From the NCBI RefSeq assembly GCF_009915765.1, contig NZ_JAABLQ010000001.1:3162001-3226000 (forward strand): a stretch of 64,000 nucleotides of DNA, read 5' to 3'. A program made the translations under genes and the position numbers. Numbering within the stretch: position 1 is the first letter of the stretch; every line of letters begins with the position of its first letter. Source of the DNA: Pannonibacter sp. XCT-53. GTDB lineage: Bacteria > Pseudomonadota > Alphaproteobacteria > Rhizobiales > Stappiaceae. Positions 18,191 to 26,811 of this stretch are shown here, piece after piece. The notes under the pieces are model-generated. The model was not told where the DNA came from and did not search any database. It saw nothing but the letters and a program-made list of their open reading frames with translations.

Positions 18191-18424
18191 ATGAAGACCG
18201 TGTCGGAAAAGGTGCTGGCAGCATTCGGGACCGTGCTGGGCGTTCCCGACGACGTGCCGACGGCCACCCTGGTCTACAACGACTTTCCAGGCTGGGATTC
18301 GGTGGCGCACATGGCGCTGGTGGCGGCGCTGGAAGAGCAGTTCGACTGCATGCTCGAGATGGATGACATCCTGAACATGAGCGATTTCGACAAGACCGTG
18401 GAGATCATGGCACGCTATGGCTGA
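18191..18424 (+). CDS. Acyl carrier protein
   Basis: 77-aa acidic four-helix carrier. The phosphopantetheine serine lies in GWDSVAHMALVAALEE (about residue 37), the D-S motif with helix II following. The end (LEMDDILNMSDFDKTVEIM) is typical of secondary-metabolism and glycan ACPs rather than AcpP (no DSLDTVE). ATG at 18191 with AGGAAGG upstream. It overlaps the reductase gene by 8 bp and is the first gene of a coupled five-gene cassette, where it presumably holds the acyl group. Confidence 0.9.
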   Translation: MKTVSEKVLAAFGTVLGVPDDVPTATLVYNDFPGWDSVAHMALVAALEEQFDCMLEMDDILNMSDFDKTVEIMARYG

Positions 18425-19181
18425 TCCGCTCGATCTGACCGGCCGCGTCGGGGTCGTCACCGGAGCGTCCCGGGGCATCGGCGCGGCCATCACGGACACG
18501 CTGGCCCGGCATGGAATGGATCTCGTCCTGAATGCGGGGGCCAGCGGTGAAACCCTCGCGGAGCTGGCGCAGACACTGACGGCGCGGCATGGCGTCAGGA
18601 TCGACACCGTTTCCGGTGATGTTTCGGATCCCGCCACCTCGGCCGATCTGGCCCGCCAGGCCTTCGGGCAGCACCGGCGGCTGGATGTCTGGGTCAACAA
18701 TGCCGGCATCCTTCTGGACGGTCTCATCGGCATGACGCCGACCGCCGACATCGAGCGGACGCTGGCCGTCAACCTGGCCGGGACGCTGCACGGAACCCAG
18801 GCCGCCTCGCGGCTGATGGCCCGCAGCGGCGGCGGCTCCATTGTCAACATGACCTCGATCATCGGTCAGGTCGGCATGAGCGGACACATGGCCTACGGCG
18901 CCTCGAAGGCCGGGGTCATCGGCGCCACCCTGTCGGCCGCCAAGGAACTCGCGCCGAAGGGCATCCGGGTGAACGCGGTCGCACCGGGGCTCATTGACAC
19001 GGGCCTTGTCGCCCATGTTCCGCCGGAGAAGCTGGAGGCGCGGGCCGCGTCGATCCGGATGGGGCGCATCGGCGACCCGCAGGACGTGGCCAATGCGGTG
19101 CTCTTTCTCGTGTCCGACCTGTCGCGCTACATCACCGGGCAGGTCCTCGGCGTTGACGGGGGGATGGCGCTGACCTCATGA
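18417..19181 (+). CDS. SDR oxidoreductase, 3-oxoacyl-ACP reductase (FabG) type
   Basis: 254 aa, classical short-chain dehydrogenase. The TGASRGIG coenzyme motif is at 15-22, NNAG near 93, catalytic Ser in MTSIIG, and YGASK near 155. DGGMALTS ends the Rossmann fold as in FabG. Likely reduces a 3-oxoacyl-ACP to the 3-hydroxy form on the ACP encoded just upstream; substrate chain length is unknown. Overlaps both neighbours (8 bp and 4 bp). Confidence 0.9.
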   Translation: MADPLDLTGRVGVVTGASRGIGAAITDTLARHGMDLVLNAGASGETLAELAQTLTARHGVRIDTVSGDVSDPATSADLARQAFGQHRRLDVWVNNAGILLDGLIGMTPTADIERTLAVNLAGTLHGTQAASRLMARSGGGSIVNMTSIIGQVGMSGHMAYGASKAGVIGATLSAAKELAPKGIRVNAVAPGLIDTGLVAHVPPEKLEARAASIRMGRIGDPQDVANAVLFLVSDLSRYITGQVLGVDGGMALTS

Positions 19182-20542
19182 CGGAGCTTCCGTTCCTTGC
19201 CGGCATTGCCTCCGACCGTCCGGCGCTGCTGGACGACGCCGGCGGGCAGTGGCTGAGTTACGGCGGCCTGACGGCTGAAGCACGGGGGTGGGCGGCCCGG
19301 ATGCCGGGACCGCGCGGCCTCGTCCTGCTCTACGCCCGCAACGACATCGCAAGCGTTGCGGCCCTGCTTGGCGCGCTGGCGGCCGGCCATGCGGTCGCGC
19401 TGCTGGACCCCCGCCTGCCGGAGGAGACCCGGGCAGATCTTGAAGCCCTCTACCAGCCGACCTGGATCATCGGTCGCAGCGCCGGCCAGCTCGACCACCC
19501 GGGCGGCGAGGGCCCGCTGCATCCGGACCTGGCGCTGCTGCTGTCGACCTCCGGGTCCACCGGCAGCCCCAAGCTGGTCCGCCTGTCGCTTGCCGCACTG
19601 ACGGCCAATGCCCTTGGCATCGCCGAGGTGCTGGACATCCGATGCGATGATGTCGCGGCCGGATACCTCCCGCTGCATTACTCCTACGGCCTGTCAGTGC
19701 TGACGAGCCATCTGGTGCGTGGCGCCGGCATCCGGCTGACGGAGGCGGGGCTGATGGAAGCCGGTTTCTGGCCGGCCCTGCGGGACGCCGGCGTGACCCA
19801 CATGCCGGGTGTCCCCTTCCATTATCAGGTCATGCTGCGGCTAGGCCTGGCCCGCCTCGGCCTGTCCCGACTGCGCAGCATGACCCAGGCGGGTGGCGCG
19901 CTCGACACCGCGCTCCGCGCCCGGGTGCATGCCCATATGGCGGCGTCGGGCGGCAGGTTCTTCGTTCTCTACGGGCAGACCGAGGCCAGCCCGCGCATGA
20001 CCACGCTGCCACATGACGAGTTTCCGGAGGCGCCGGCGTCGGTCGGACGCCCCTTGCCCGGCTGTCGCATCGAGATCCTTGATCCGGATGCGGCGGGACA
20101 GGGCGAGGTGGTTTTCGTCGGCCCCAACGTCATGCTGGGCTATGCCGAAACCCGCGCGGATCTTGGCCGCGGGGACGTGTTGCAGGGCCGCCTGCACACG
20201 GGGGATGTCGGGTATCTCGACAAGGCCGGACGCCTCGTGCTGACCGGGCGGGTCAAGCGGGTCGCCAAGATCTACGGCCTGCGGGTCAACCTCGACGAAG
20301 TGGAGGCTCTCGCCAACGAAACGGGCGTGGCGGCCGTGACCCAGACCGGCGACAGCCTCACCATTCATGTGGCCACGCGCGGCGACACGGACCAGGATGG
20401 CGAGCTGACCCGGGCGATCCTGGCCCGCCTGCAGCAGCGTTTCACATTGCCGCTCACGAGCTACCGGTTCAGGATCGTGGCGGACATTCCCAGAACGGAC
20501 CGGGGCAAGATCGACTATGCCCACTTGGAGACGCCCCGATGA
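19178..20542 (+). CDS. AMP-forming acyl-CoA/acyl-ACP ligase
   Basis: 454-aa adenylate-forming enzyme of the ANL superfamily, a little short for the family. Motifs: STSGSTGSPKLVRLS (P loop, near 124), LYGQTEASPRM (A5), LHTGDVGYLDKAGRLVLTGR (A7/A8) and the C-terminal catalytic lysine in DRGKIDY. It probably activates a carboxylic acid and loads it on the adjacent ACP. Four-base overlaps with both neighbours. Confidence 0.9.
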   Translation: MTELPFLAGIASDRPALLDDAGGQWLSYGGLTAEARGWAARMPGPRGLVLLYARNDIASVAALLGALAAGHAVALLDPRLPEETRADLEALYQPTWIIGRSAGQLDHPGGEGPLHPDLALLLSTSGSTGSPKLVRLSLAALTANALGIAEVLDIRCDDVAAGYLPLHYSYGLSVLTSHLVRGAGIRLTEAGLMEAGFWPALRDAGVTHMPGVPFHYQVMLRLGLARLGLSRLRSMTQAGGALDTALRARVHAHMAASGGRFFVLYGQTEASPRMTTLPHDEFPEAPASVGRPLPGCRIEILDPDAAGQGEVVFVGPNVMLGYAETRADLGRGDVLQGRLHTGDVGYLDKAGRLVLTGRVKRVAKIYGLRVNLDEVEALANETGVAAVTQTGDSLTIHVATRGDTDQDGELTRAILARLQQRFTLPLTSYRFRIVADIPRTDRGKIDYAHLETPR

Positions 20543-21618
20543 GCGATGCGCTGGCGCAGGCCCTCGCCGCCGCCCCGTATGCCCTGCCCCAGCCGCAGCG
20601 GGAGGCCTTGCTGCTGGACGGGCTCAATGCCCTGACGCAGCATCACCATCTCCACTGCAAGGCCTTCGCCCGCATCCTTGACGGAGCCTGGAACGGGGCC
20701 GCCCCGGCAAGCTCGCTGGCCGACGTTCCCTATCTGCCGGTTTCCCTGTTCAAGACCCAGACACTGCAATCCGTGCCGGACAGCGAGATCCGCATCACCC
20801 TGACCTCCTCCGGCACGACGGGGCAAAGCGTCAGCCGCATCCGCCTCGATGCGGAAACCTCCACGCTGCAGCAGCGGGCGCTGTCGGGTTGCCTGATGCA
20901 TGTCCTTGGACGGCAGCGGCTTCCAATGCTCGTCATCGACACCGACGCGGTCTTCAAGGACCCGACCATGATGAGCGCGCGCGGGGCCGGGGTTCTGGGC
21001 CTGATGCGCTATGGCCGCAACCATGCCTTCGCGCTCGATCCGCAGCTCAGGCCGGATCTGGCCGCGGTGCGCGGCTTCCTCGAGGCGCATGGCGGCGGCC
21101 CGTTCTTCCTGTTCGGCTTCACCTTCATGGTCTGGCTCAGCTTCTACGAACAGTTCAGGGCCGCCGGCCTGGACCTGTCCAATGGCATCCTCCTGCATTC
21201 CGGCGGCTGGAAGAAGATGACCGAGCGGTCCGTCGACCAGGGCACCTTCCGCAAGGCCCTGGCGGAGGCCTTCAATCTGACGCGGATCCACAATTTCTAC
21301 GGCATGGTCGAGCAACTCGGCTCGATCTGTCTCGAGGGCCCGGACGGGCTGCTCTATCCGCCCAACTTCAGCGATGTCATCATCCGCGACCCCGAAACAT
21401 GGGAGCCTGCACCGCTCGGGCGGCCCGGCGTGGTTCAGGTGCTGTCCCTGCTGCCCCGGTCCTATCCCGGACACAGCCTCCTGACCGAGGATCTCGGCGT
21501 CGTGGAGGCCGTCGATGCCGGCCACGGGGGCTGGATGGGCAAGGGGATCCGCATCCTCGGCCGGGTTGCACGCGCGGACCTGCGCGGCTGCAGCGACGTG
21601 ATTGCGAGTGCTGCCTGA
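20539..21618 (+). CDS. LuxE-like acyl-protein synthetase
   Basis: 359 aa. In bioluminescence LuxE activates fatty acids as acyl-AMP, holds them on a cysteine and passes them to the LuxC reductase. The nucleotide motif TSSGTTGQSVSRI is near 90, and LLHSGGWKKM and the C-terminal GRVARADLRGCSDV match the family. Solo LuxE/LuxC pairs without luciferase genes occur in surface-glycan and flagellin-modification loci of other Proteobacteria. The stop overlaps the LuxC-like start by one base. Confidence 0.88.
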   Translation: MSDALAQALAAAPYALPQPQREALLLDGLNALTQHHHLHCKAFARILDGAWNGAAPASSLADVPYLPVSLFKTQTLQSVPDSEIRITLTSSGTTGQSVSRIRLDAETSTLQQRALSGCLMHVLGRQRLPMLVIDTDAVFKDPTMMSARGAGVLGLMRYGRNHAFALDPQLRPDLAAVRGFLEAHGGGPFFLFGFTFMVWLSFYEQFRAAGLDLSNGILLHSGGWKKMTERSVDQGTFRKALAEAFNLTRIHNFYGMVEQLGSICLEGPDGLLYPPNFSDVIIRDPETWEPAPLGRPGVVQVLSLLPRSYPGHSLLTEDLGVVEAVDAGHGGWMGKGIRILGRVARADLRGCSDVIASAA

Positions 21619-22829
21619 TGGCCGAGATCTGGTCCCCCACCCGCCAGACGATCTCGGATGCCGCCCTGCTCGACCGGGTCGCGGCGATGACCTATGCCGG
21701 GCAGCCGCCGGGGGCGCAGGAGCTGACGGCGATGCTGGGCGACCTGTCGCGGCAGATCCTGTCCGATCCGGGCAGTCGCCGCCTGCCCCAGTATGTCGCC
21801 CTGGCCTACTGGCTGAGGCCGGCTGCGCTGACGCGGCTCGTCGACCGGCTGGCGCCCGCGGGCGAGACGGGGGTCCTGCGTGTGCCGCGCGGCGTGGCGC
21901 TGCATCTGCCGCCCGCGAATGTCGACACGATCTTCGTCTATTCCTGGGCCATGTCGGTTCTGGCGGGCAATGCCAACGTCGTGCGGCTGGGCACATCGCT
22001 CGCGCCGGACACGCAATGGCTCGTCGCCGCCGTCAGCCGCATCGTGGCCGACCACGGCCAGAGCGACCGGCAGCTGTTCTGTCACTATGACCATGGCGGG
22101 AGCACCGATCTGGCCCTGGCCCGCGGGGTCGATCTCCGGCTGGTCTGGGGCGGCGACCTGAAGGTCGAAACCGCATCGCGGGTGCCGATCCGGCCGGACG
22201 GCCTGTCGATCGGGTTTCCGGACCGGACCTCCCTCGCCATCGTTGCATCCGGGCCCTATCGCGCGGCGACCGACGCGACGCGCGATGCCCTGGCGCACGA
22301 CCTCTACAACGACATCTACTGGTTCAACCAGATGGGCTGCGGCTCGCCACGGCTGCTGGTCTGGCTGGGGGATCCCGGCTCGCTTGCCGAGGATCTCTAC
22401 GGACGTCTCGACGGTGTCATCCGGAAGCGCGGCTACACGGTCGACACGGGTGTTGCCCTCGGCAAGCGCGGGCTCGCCAACGATCTGCTCGCCGAAGGCC
22501 TCGTCGAGAGCTACCGGCACCGGTCGAACGCGCTCGACATCTGCCGTGCGCTCGACGCGGCAGCCGTTCTTGAGCGTCGTCACGGTGGCGGCTTCCTGTG
22601 CGACTGGGTCGCCTCCGGGGTCGAGGATGTGGCCGCACTCGTCAGCCGCAAGGTGCAGACGCTGACGCAATTCGGGTTGTCGGCTGCCGAGGTCGCCGCC
22701 CTTGCCCGCAGCATCAGCGGACGCGGCGGCTACCGGATCGTGCCGACGGGGCAAGCCTTGCAGTTCGACCCGACCTGGGACGGCATCGACCTCTTCGAGC
22801 ACATGACACGCAAGATCGTGATCCGGTAG
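21618..22829 (+). CDS. LuxC-like acyl reductase
   Basis: 403-aa NAD(P)H-dependent acyl reductase of the aldehyde dehydrogenase superfamily. The cofactor region is around PPANVDTIFVYSWAMSVLAGNANVVRLG, and the nucleophilic cysteine is in NQMGCGSPR, as in LuxC. With the LuxE-like protein it would turn an activated acyl group into an aldehyde. No luxA/luxB lies nearby, so the aldehyde must serve another purpose. Last gene of the cassette; it converges on the 22899-23975 gene. Confidence 0.9.
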   Translation: MAEIWSPTRQTISDAALLDRVAAMTYAGQPPGAQELTAMLGDLSRQILSDPGSRRLPQYVALAYWLRPAALTRLVDRLAPAGETGVLRVPRGVALHLPPANVDTIFVYSWAMSVLAGNANVVRLGTSLAPDTQWLVAAVSRIVADHGQSDRQLFCHYDHGGSTDLALARGVDLRLVWGGDLKVETASRVPIRPDGLSIGFPDRTSLAIVASGPYRAATDATRDALAHDLYNDIYWFNQMGCGSPRLLVWLGDPGSLAEDLYGRLDGVIRKRGYTVDTGVALGKRGLANDLLAEGLVESYRHRSNALDICRALDAAAVLERRHGGGFLCDWVASGVEDVAALVSRKVQTLTQFGLSAAEVAALARSISGRGGYRIVPTGQALQFDPTWDGIDLFEHMTRKIVIR

Positions 22830-22898
22830 GCCGCGCCGGGTCAGGCCCCGGGCGACCGCATCCACCCGGACGGAGGACGGCCGCCGGCCCCCTCGGGG

Positions 22899-23975
22899 CT
22901 AGCCCTGCCGGCGGGGCAGCGGCACCTCGTTCGGCCTGTCCTGATCCGAATCCGCCCGATAGAGGCGCAGGGGCAGGTCGGTGGGCTCGCGGAGCTTCCA
23001 GGCGCAGCTGATCGTGATCGTCCGCCGCTCGAACGGCGCGAAATAGTTCGGCAGCACGAGCCCCGGGCATGTGTCGGGCGACAGCCAGCCGCCGGCCGAC
23101 AGCACCTCTGCCGGCGTCCCGAGCTGCATCAGGTCGATGTAGTCGGCCCCCGTCTCCCGCAGGAGCGGCTGTAGCAGGGCCTTGCCGGCTGCAAGCCAGC
23201 CGGTGTCCCCGATGATGTCGACGATGCGCAGGATGGACGCGCCTTCGGCCCTCACCTCGCGCCAGACGCAGAGCGCGTCGGGTTCACCGTCGCGGCAGAC
23301 GAGACCGCAATGATAGTCGTACCAGGGATGCTGCAGGAAACGGGCGGTCACGTAGGCGGCCGATTTCTGCGGCAGGCCACTGCGGCCGAGCCGGTCGAGC
23401 ACCGGCGCGAGGGCCACGACCTCGGATGCCGTGCAGCGGCGCAGGCTCCAGTGTCCGGCTGACCCCGGAGACCCGGCAAAGGCTGCCGCCGGCACGCCCG
23501 CGGCAATGCGCTGCTGCGGCGCATCCGGATTGAAGAGGGCGGCCTGGTGCAGATCGCCAAGCGAGAAGCCCAGCGCACGATAGAGCGGCTTCACCTCCTC
23601 GGTGATCCCGATGGCGCCCATGAGGCGGGACTTCAGCTTCGTTGCGAGGGTCTTGAGCAGGAAGAGGCCGATCCCCGGAGGGGCCTCGGGTTGCGCTTTC
23701 CAGACGGACAGCATGACATCGGCCTGGCCGAGGTCGGGATCAAAGCGCCCCATCGGAATGAAGCCGAGCACGGCGTGGATCGCGGTCCCGTTCTGCGCGA
23801 GGATCATGTTCAAGCCATCCGCCTCGCCGGCGTATTGCCAGTCGAACAGGTCCGGAGCACGCACGAAGACATGCTGCGCCGACCAGTGGGCCTTCAGGAA
23901 ATCCAGCAACGCCGCCCGGTCCGCTGCGGTTACCAGGCGGATGCCGGTTCGCCCCTGTTCCGCTCCGTTCGCCAT
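22899..23975 (-). CDS. GNAT-like acyltransferase of a glycan locus (two-domain)
   Basis: 358 aa, with weak GNAT features in two parts: IRLVTAADRAALLDFLKAHWS at the start and a second LRRCTASEVVALAPVL near 185. The sequence PLYRALGFSLGD resembles the GNAT C-terminal motif. No strict Q/R-x-x-G-x-G/A loop is obvious. Similar tandem-GNAT proteins occur in polysaccharide clusters. The ATG at 23975 has GGAG 9 nt upstream; a TTG two codons earlier is possible. It converges with the LuxC-like gene, so it is not in that operon but may share its pathway. Confidence 0.6.
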   Translation of the reverse strand: MANGAEQGRTGIRLVTAADRAALLDFLKAHWSAQHVFVRAPDLFDWQYAGEADGLNMILAQNGTAIHAVLGFIPMGRFDPDLGQADVMLSVWKAQPEAPPGIGLFLLKTLATKLKSRLMGAIGITEEVKPLYRALGFSLGDLHQAALFNPDAPQQRIAAGVPAAAFAGSPGSAGHWSLRRCTASEVVALAPVLDRLGRSGLPQKSAAYVTARFLQHPWYDYHCGLVCRDGEPDALCVWREVRAEGASILRIVDIIGDTGWLAAGKALLQPLLRETGADYIDLMQLGTPAEVLSAGGWLSPDTCPGLVLPNYFAPFERRTITISCAWKLREPTDLPLRLYRADSDQDRPNEVPLPRRQG

Positions 23976-24339
23976 CGCCAACTCCTTCCACGCTTCGCGC
24001 GCAAGCTTCGGGCGGGCGTGTCACCCGGGTGCGCCCGCACGCGCCATCGGTACCACTCCGCAGCGACCGACGCCATCGGGCTTGCGGGCACGGACCCGAC
24101 CGCCGGCACGGCGCGGCCTGCCGACATACCCCCGGTGTCGCTGCAACCCGACCCTGTCACTTTCAACATTGGTCGAGACGGCGGGCGGCGACGGACAATC
24201 CCTGGTCAGGTCTCATGCGCGATCCGGGAACATGCCGCACGTCGACACCGGTTTCGTCACCTAAGCATTATTTGCAGGGCCGTCAAAAACTCACCATACG
24301 GCAATCTTAACCTTTTTGCAGTGCCGCATGCCGTTGTCT

Positions 24340-24355
24340 TTAACAGTCGATAAAC
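24340..24355 (+). promoter_or_regulatory. Near-match CtrA box
   Basis: TTAA-N7-TAAAC, one mismatch from the CtrA consensus TTAA-N7-TTAAC. It lies 116 bp upstream of the perfect box. Confidence 0.4.
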
Positions 24356-24424
24356 CATGTCTTTCTTGGAAAGACTCAAAAAACACAGGCTTCTTTTCAA
24401 TATATTTCTGATGAATTTTTTGCC

Positions 24425-24493
24425 TGGGTCGATTTTTCCTACAAAAACTCAGGTTTTAATGTTGCATTAACTTCGTTTATTGGGTCGATTTTT
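24425..24493 (+). repeat. 13-bp direct repeat in bcsA promoter region
   Basis: TGGGTCGATTTTT at 24425-24437 and 24481-24493, identical, 56 bp apart, flanking the perfect CtrA box. Possible sites for another regulator. Confidence 0.5.
24456..24471 (+). promoter_or_regulatory. Perfect CtrA binding-site consensus
   Basis: TTAATGTTGCATTAAC is an exact TTAA-N7-TTAAC, the binding sequence of the cell-cycle regulator CtrA in Alphaproteobacteria. It lies 88 bp before the chosen bcsA start, in an activator-compatible position. Confidence 0.65.
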
Positions 24494-24558
24494 ACATTTT
24501 CGGGCAAGTCTGCGTTAACGCTCGGAGCACTCCGGGCGCCATCGCGAAAGTGCGCATC

Positions 24559-26808
24559 ATGACCTCGTTCAGTCGTCTTCTTCCCTGGTTCGTCACGGCC
24601 TGCCTCGTCGGTTTCCTGGTCACGCTGCCGATCGGCACCCAGTCCCAGCTGGTGCTGGGCATCGTGCTCATCGGTGCGCTGCTGCTCGTGTGGCGATTCT
24701 GGCCCGGCCCCCACCAGCGGCTGGTCATGATGGCGATCGGCACGCTGCTGGTCCTGCGCTACCTGTACTGGCGTGCGACGAGCACGCTGCCCTCGACCAG
24801 CGACATGGCGGATTTCATTCCGGGCATGATCCTGTTTGCCGCCGAACTGTTCTGCATCGGCATGCTGTTCATCAGCCTTTTCGTGGTGGCCAGCCCGCTC
24901 GAGCGCAAGCCGGCGCGGCGGCTTGCCGATGACGAGCTGCCAACCGTCGACGTCTTCATTCCGACCTACAACGAGGATGTCCACCTGCTCTCGGCAACGC
25001 TCGCGGCGGCCAGAGCCCTCGACTATCCGGCCGACCGGCTGCGCGTCTATCTTCTCGATGACGGCGGCACCGACCAGAAATGCGCGCAGGAGAATGTCTC
25101 GCTCGCGGCCGCCGCACGGCGCCGGCGGGCGGAGCTGATGAGCCTGTGCAGCGACCTCGGTGCGACCTACCTGACCAGGGCGCGCAACGAGCACGCCAAG
25201 GCCGGCAACCTGAACAACGGCCTTGCCCATTCCACCGGCGAACTGGTCGTCGTGTTCGACGCCGACCATGCGCCGGTGCGCGAGTTCCTGCGCGAGACCG
25301 TTGGCCATTTCCGTGATGATGCCCGCCTGTTCCTCGTGCAGACGCCGCATTTCTTCCTGAACCCGGATCCGGTGGAAAAGAACCTGTCGACCTGGCTCAG
25401 GATGCCCTCGGAAAACGAGATGTTCTACTCGGTCATCCAGCGTGGTCTTGACCGGTGGAATGCGGCCTTCTTCTGCGGCTCGGCCGCGGTCCTGCGCCGG
25501 GCGGCCCTGGTGGAGGCGGGAGGCTTCTCCGGCGTCTCGATCACCGAGGACTGCGAGACGGCGCTGGAGCTGCACGCGCGCGGCTGGAACAGCCGCTATG
25601 TCGACCGTCCCATGATCGCCGGACTGCAGCCGGAAACCTTCGCCTCCTTCATCGGCCAGCGCTCGCGCTGGTGCCGGGGCATGATGCAGATCCTGCTGCT
25701 CAAGAATCCCCTGCTCAAGCGCGGTCTCTCCCTGCCGCAGCGGCTCTGCTACCTGTCGTCGGCGCTGTTCTGGGCCTTCCCGTTCCCGCGACTCACGTTC
25801 CTCGTGGCGCCGCTGCTGTTCATCTTCTTCGACCTGAAGATCTTCATCGCCAACAGCCAGGAATTCGTCGCCTTCGCGGTGACCTACCTGATCGCGAACA
25901 TGATCCTGCAGAACTATCTTTATGGACGGGTGCGCTGGCCCTGGGTGTCCGAGCTCTACGAATACATCCAGTCCTTCTATCTCGCGCCCGCCATGCTGTC
26001 GGTCCTGCTCAATCCGCGCAAGCCGAGCTTCAACGTGACGGAAAAGGGCGTGACCACGAACCGCGACTTCCTGTCGTCGCTGGCAACGCCCTACTTCGTC
26101 AGCTTTGCCGTGCTCGTGGTTGCCATGGGCTATGCCGGCTGGCGCTATGCGACCCAGACGCTCGACAATGACCTCCTGGTCGTCGTCTGCATCTGGAATG
26201 CGCTGAACCTCGCGCTCGCGGCCGTTTCGCTCGGTGTCGTTTCGGAACGCTCGGAACGGCGGCGCAACCAGCGCCTTGCGGTCAACCGCTGCGGCCGTCT
26301 CGACCTGCATGGCGGCAGCCTGCCGGTGCAGATCCAGGACGCCTCGACCACCGGCGCGCGCGTCAAGCTGCTGACGCCGGGGGTCGACCTGCCCGGCGGG
26401 GAGGGCCTTCCGGTCGGCTGGCTGCATGTCGCGACGCTCGACGGCAAGACGGAAACCGGCGGCATTCCGGTCATCGTCCGGCGCACGATCAGCGAGCCCG
26501 ACAGCATGGCCATCGGCCTGCAGTATCTGAAACCGACGCCGCAGCATTACACGGTGATTGCCGAGCTCATGTACGGCCAGGGCAAGCCCCTGTCGGACTT
26601 CTGGAACCTGCGCCGCGCCGGCAAGGGCCTGCTCAGGGGCACGCTGATGTTCCTGCGCATGTCGCTCGGCCAGATGGTGCGTGGCCTGCAGTTCGGCTGG
26701 CTGGCGCTCAGCCAGCCGAAACCGGATGCCTCCGACCAGCCGGTCGTGCCGCCACGGGCGCCGGAAACCGGCGGCACGGTGGCTCCGTTCAAGACGGCGG
26801 AGGGCTGA
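24559..26808 (+). CDS. bcsA: Cellulose synthase catalytic subunit (c-di-GMP regulated)
   Basis: About 749-aa inner-membrane family 2 glycosyltransferase that polymerises UDP-glucose and extrudes the chain. N-terminal membrane helices are followed by the catalytic domain with LLDDGG, FDADHAP, ITEDCE and QRSRW (the D, DxD, TED and QxxRW motifs). Further helices and a C-terminal PilZ domain follow: RRNQRLAVNR, then DASTTG at about 590, the RxxxR and DxSxxG signatures for c-di-GMP. All key residues are present. ATG at 24559 has GAAAG 8 nt upstream; a GTG at 24550 is the alternative. First gene of the bcs operon. Confidence 0.96.
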   Translation: MTSFSRLLPWFVTACLVGFLVTLPIGTQSQLVLGIVLIGALLLVWRFWPGPHQRLVMMAIGTLLVLRYLYWRATSTLPSTSDMADFIPGMILFAAELFCIGMLFISLFVVASPLERKPARRLADDELPTVDVFIPTYNEDVHLLSATLAAARALDYPADRLRVYLLDDGGTDQKCAQENVSLAAAARRRRAELMSLCSDLGATYLTRARNEHAKAGNLNNGLAHSTGELVVVFDADHAPVREFLRETVGHFRDDARLFLVQTPHFFLNPDPVEKNLSTWLRMPSENEMFYSVIQRGLDRWNAAFFCGSAAVLRRAALVEAGGFSGVSITEDCETALELHARGWNSRYVDRPMIAGLQPETFASFIGQRSRWCRGMMQILLLKNPLLKRGLSLPQRLCYLSSALFWAFPFPRLTFLVAPLLFIFFDLKIFIANSQEFVAFAVTYLIANMILQNYLYGRVRWPWVSELYEYIQSFYLAPAMLSVLLNPRKPSFNVTEKGVTTNRDFLSSLATPYFVSFAVLVVAMGYAGWRYATQTLDNDLLVVVCIWNALNLALAAVSLGVVSERSERRRNQRLAVNRCGRLDLHGGSLPVQIQDASTTGARVKLLTPGVDLPGGEGLPVGWLHVATLDGKTETGGIPVIVRRTISEPDSMAIGLQYLKPTPQHYTVIAELMYGQGKPLSDFWNLRRAGKGLLRGTLMFLRMSLGQMVRGLQFGWLALSQPKPDASDQPVVPPRAPETGGTVAPFKTAEG

Positions 26809-26811
26809 GCG

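Larger units (their letters stand above)
23976..24558. other. Long AT-rich regulatory region before the cellulose operon
   Basis: No gene. From about 24240 the sequence is sharply more AT-rich than its surroundings. It carries a perfect CtrA-type box at 24456-24471, a one-mismatch box at 24340-24355 and a 13-bp direct repeat (TGGGTCGATTTTT) at 24425 and 24481. No clear -35/-10 pair stands out, consistent with activator-dependent transcription. Confidence 0.65.

Noticed and set aside
18191..22829. LuxC/LuxE pair considered as a bioluminescence operon
   Set aside because: No luciferase (luxAB), transferase (luxD) or flavin reductase genes; an ACP and ligase are present instead.
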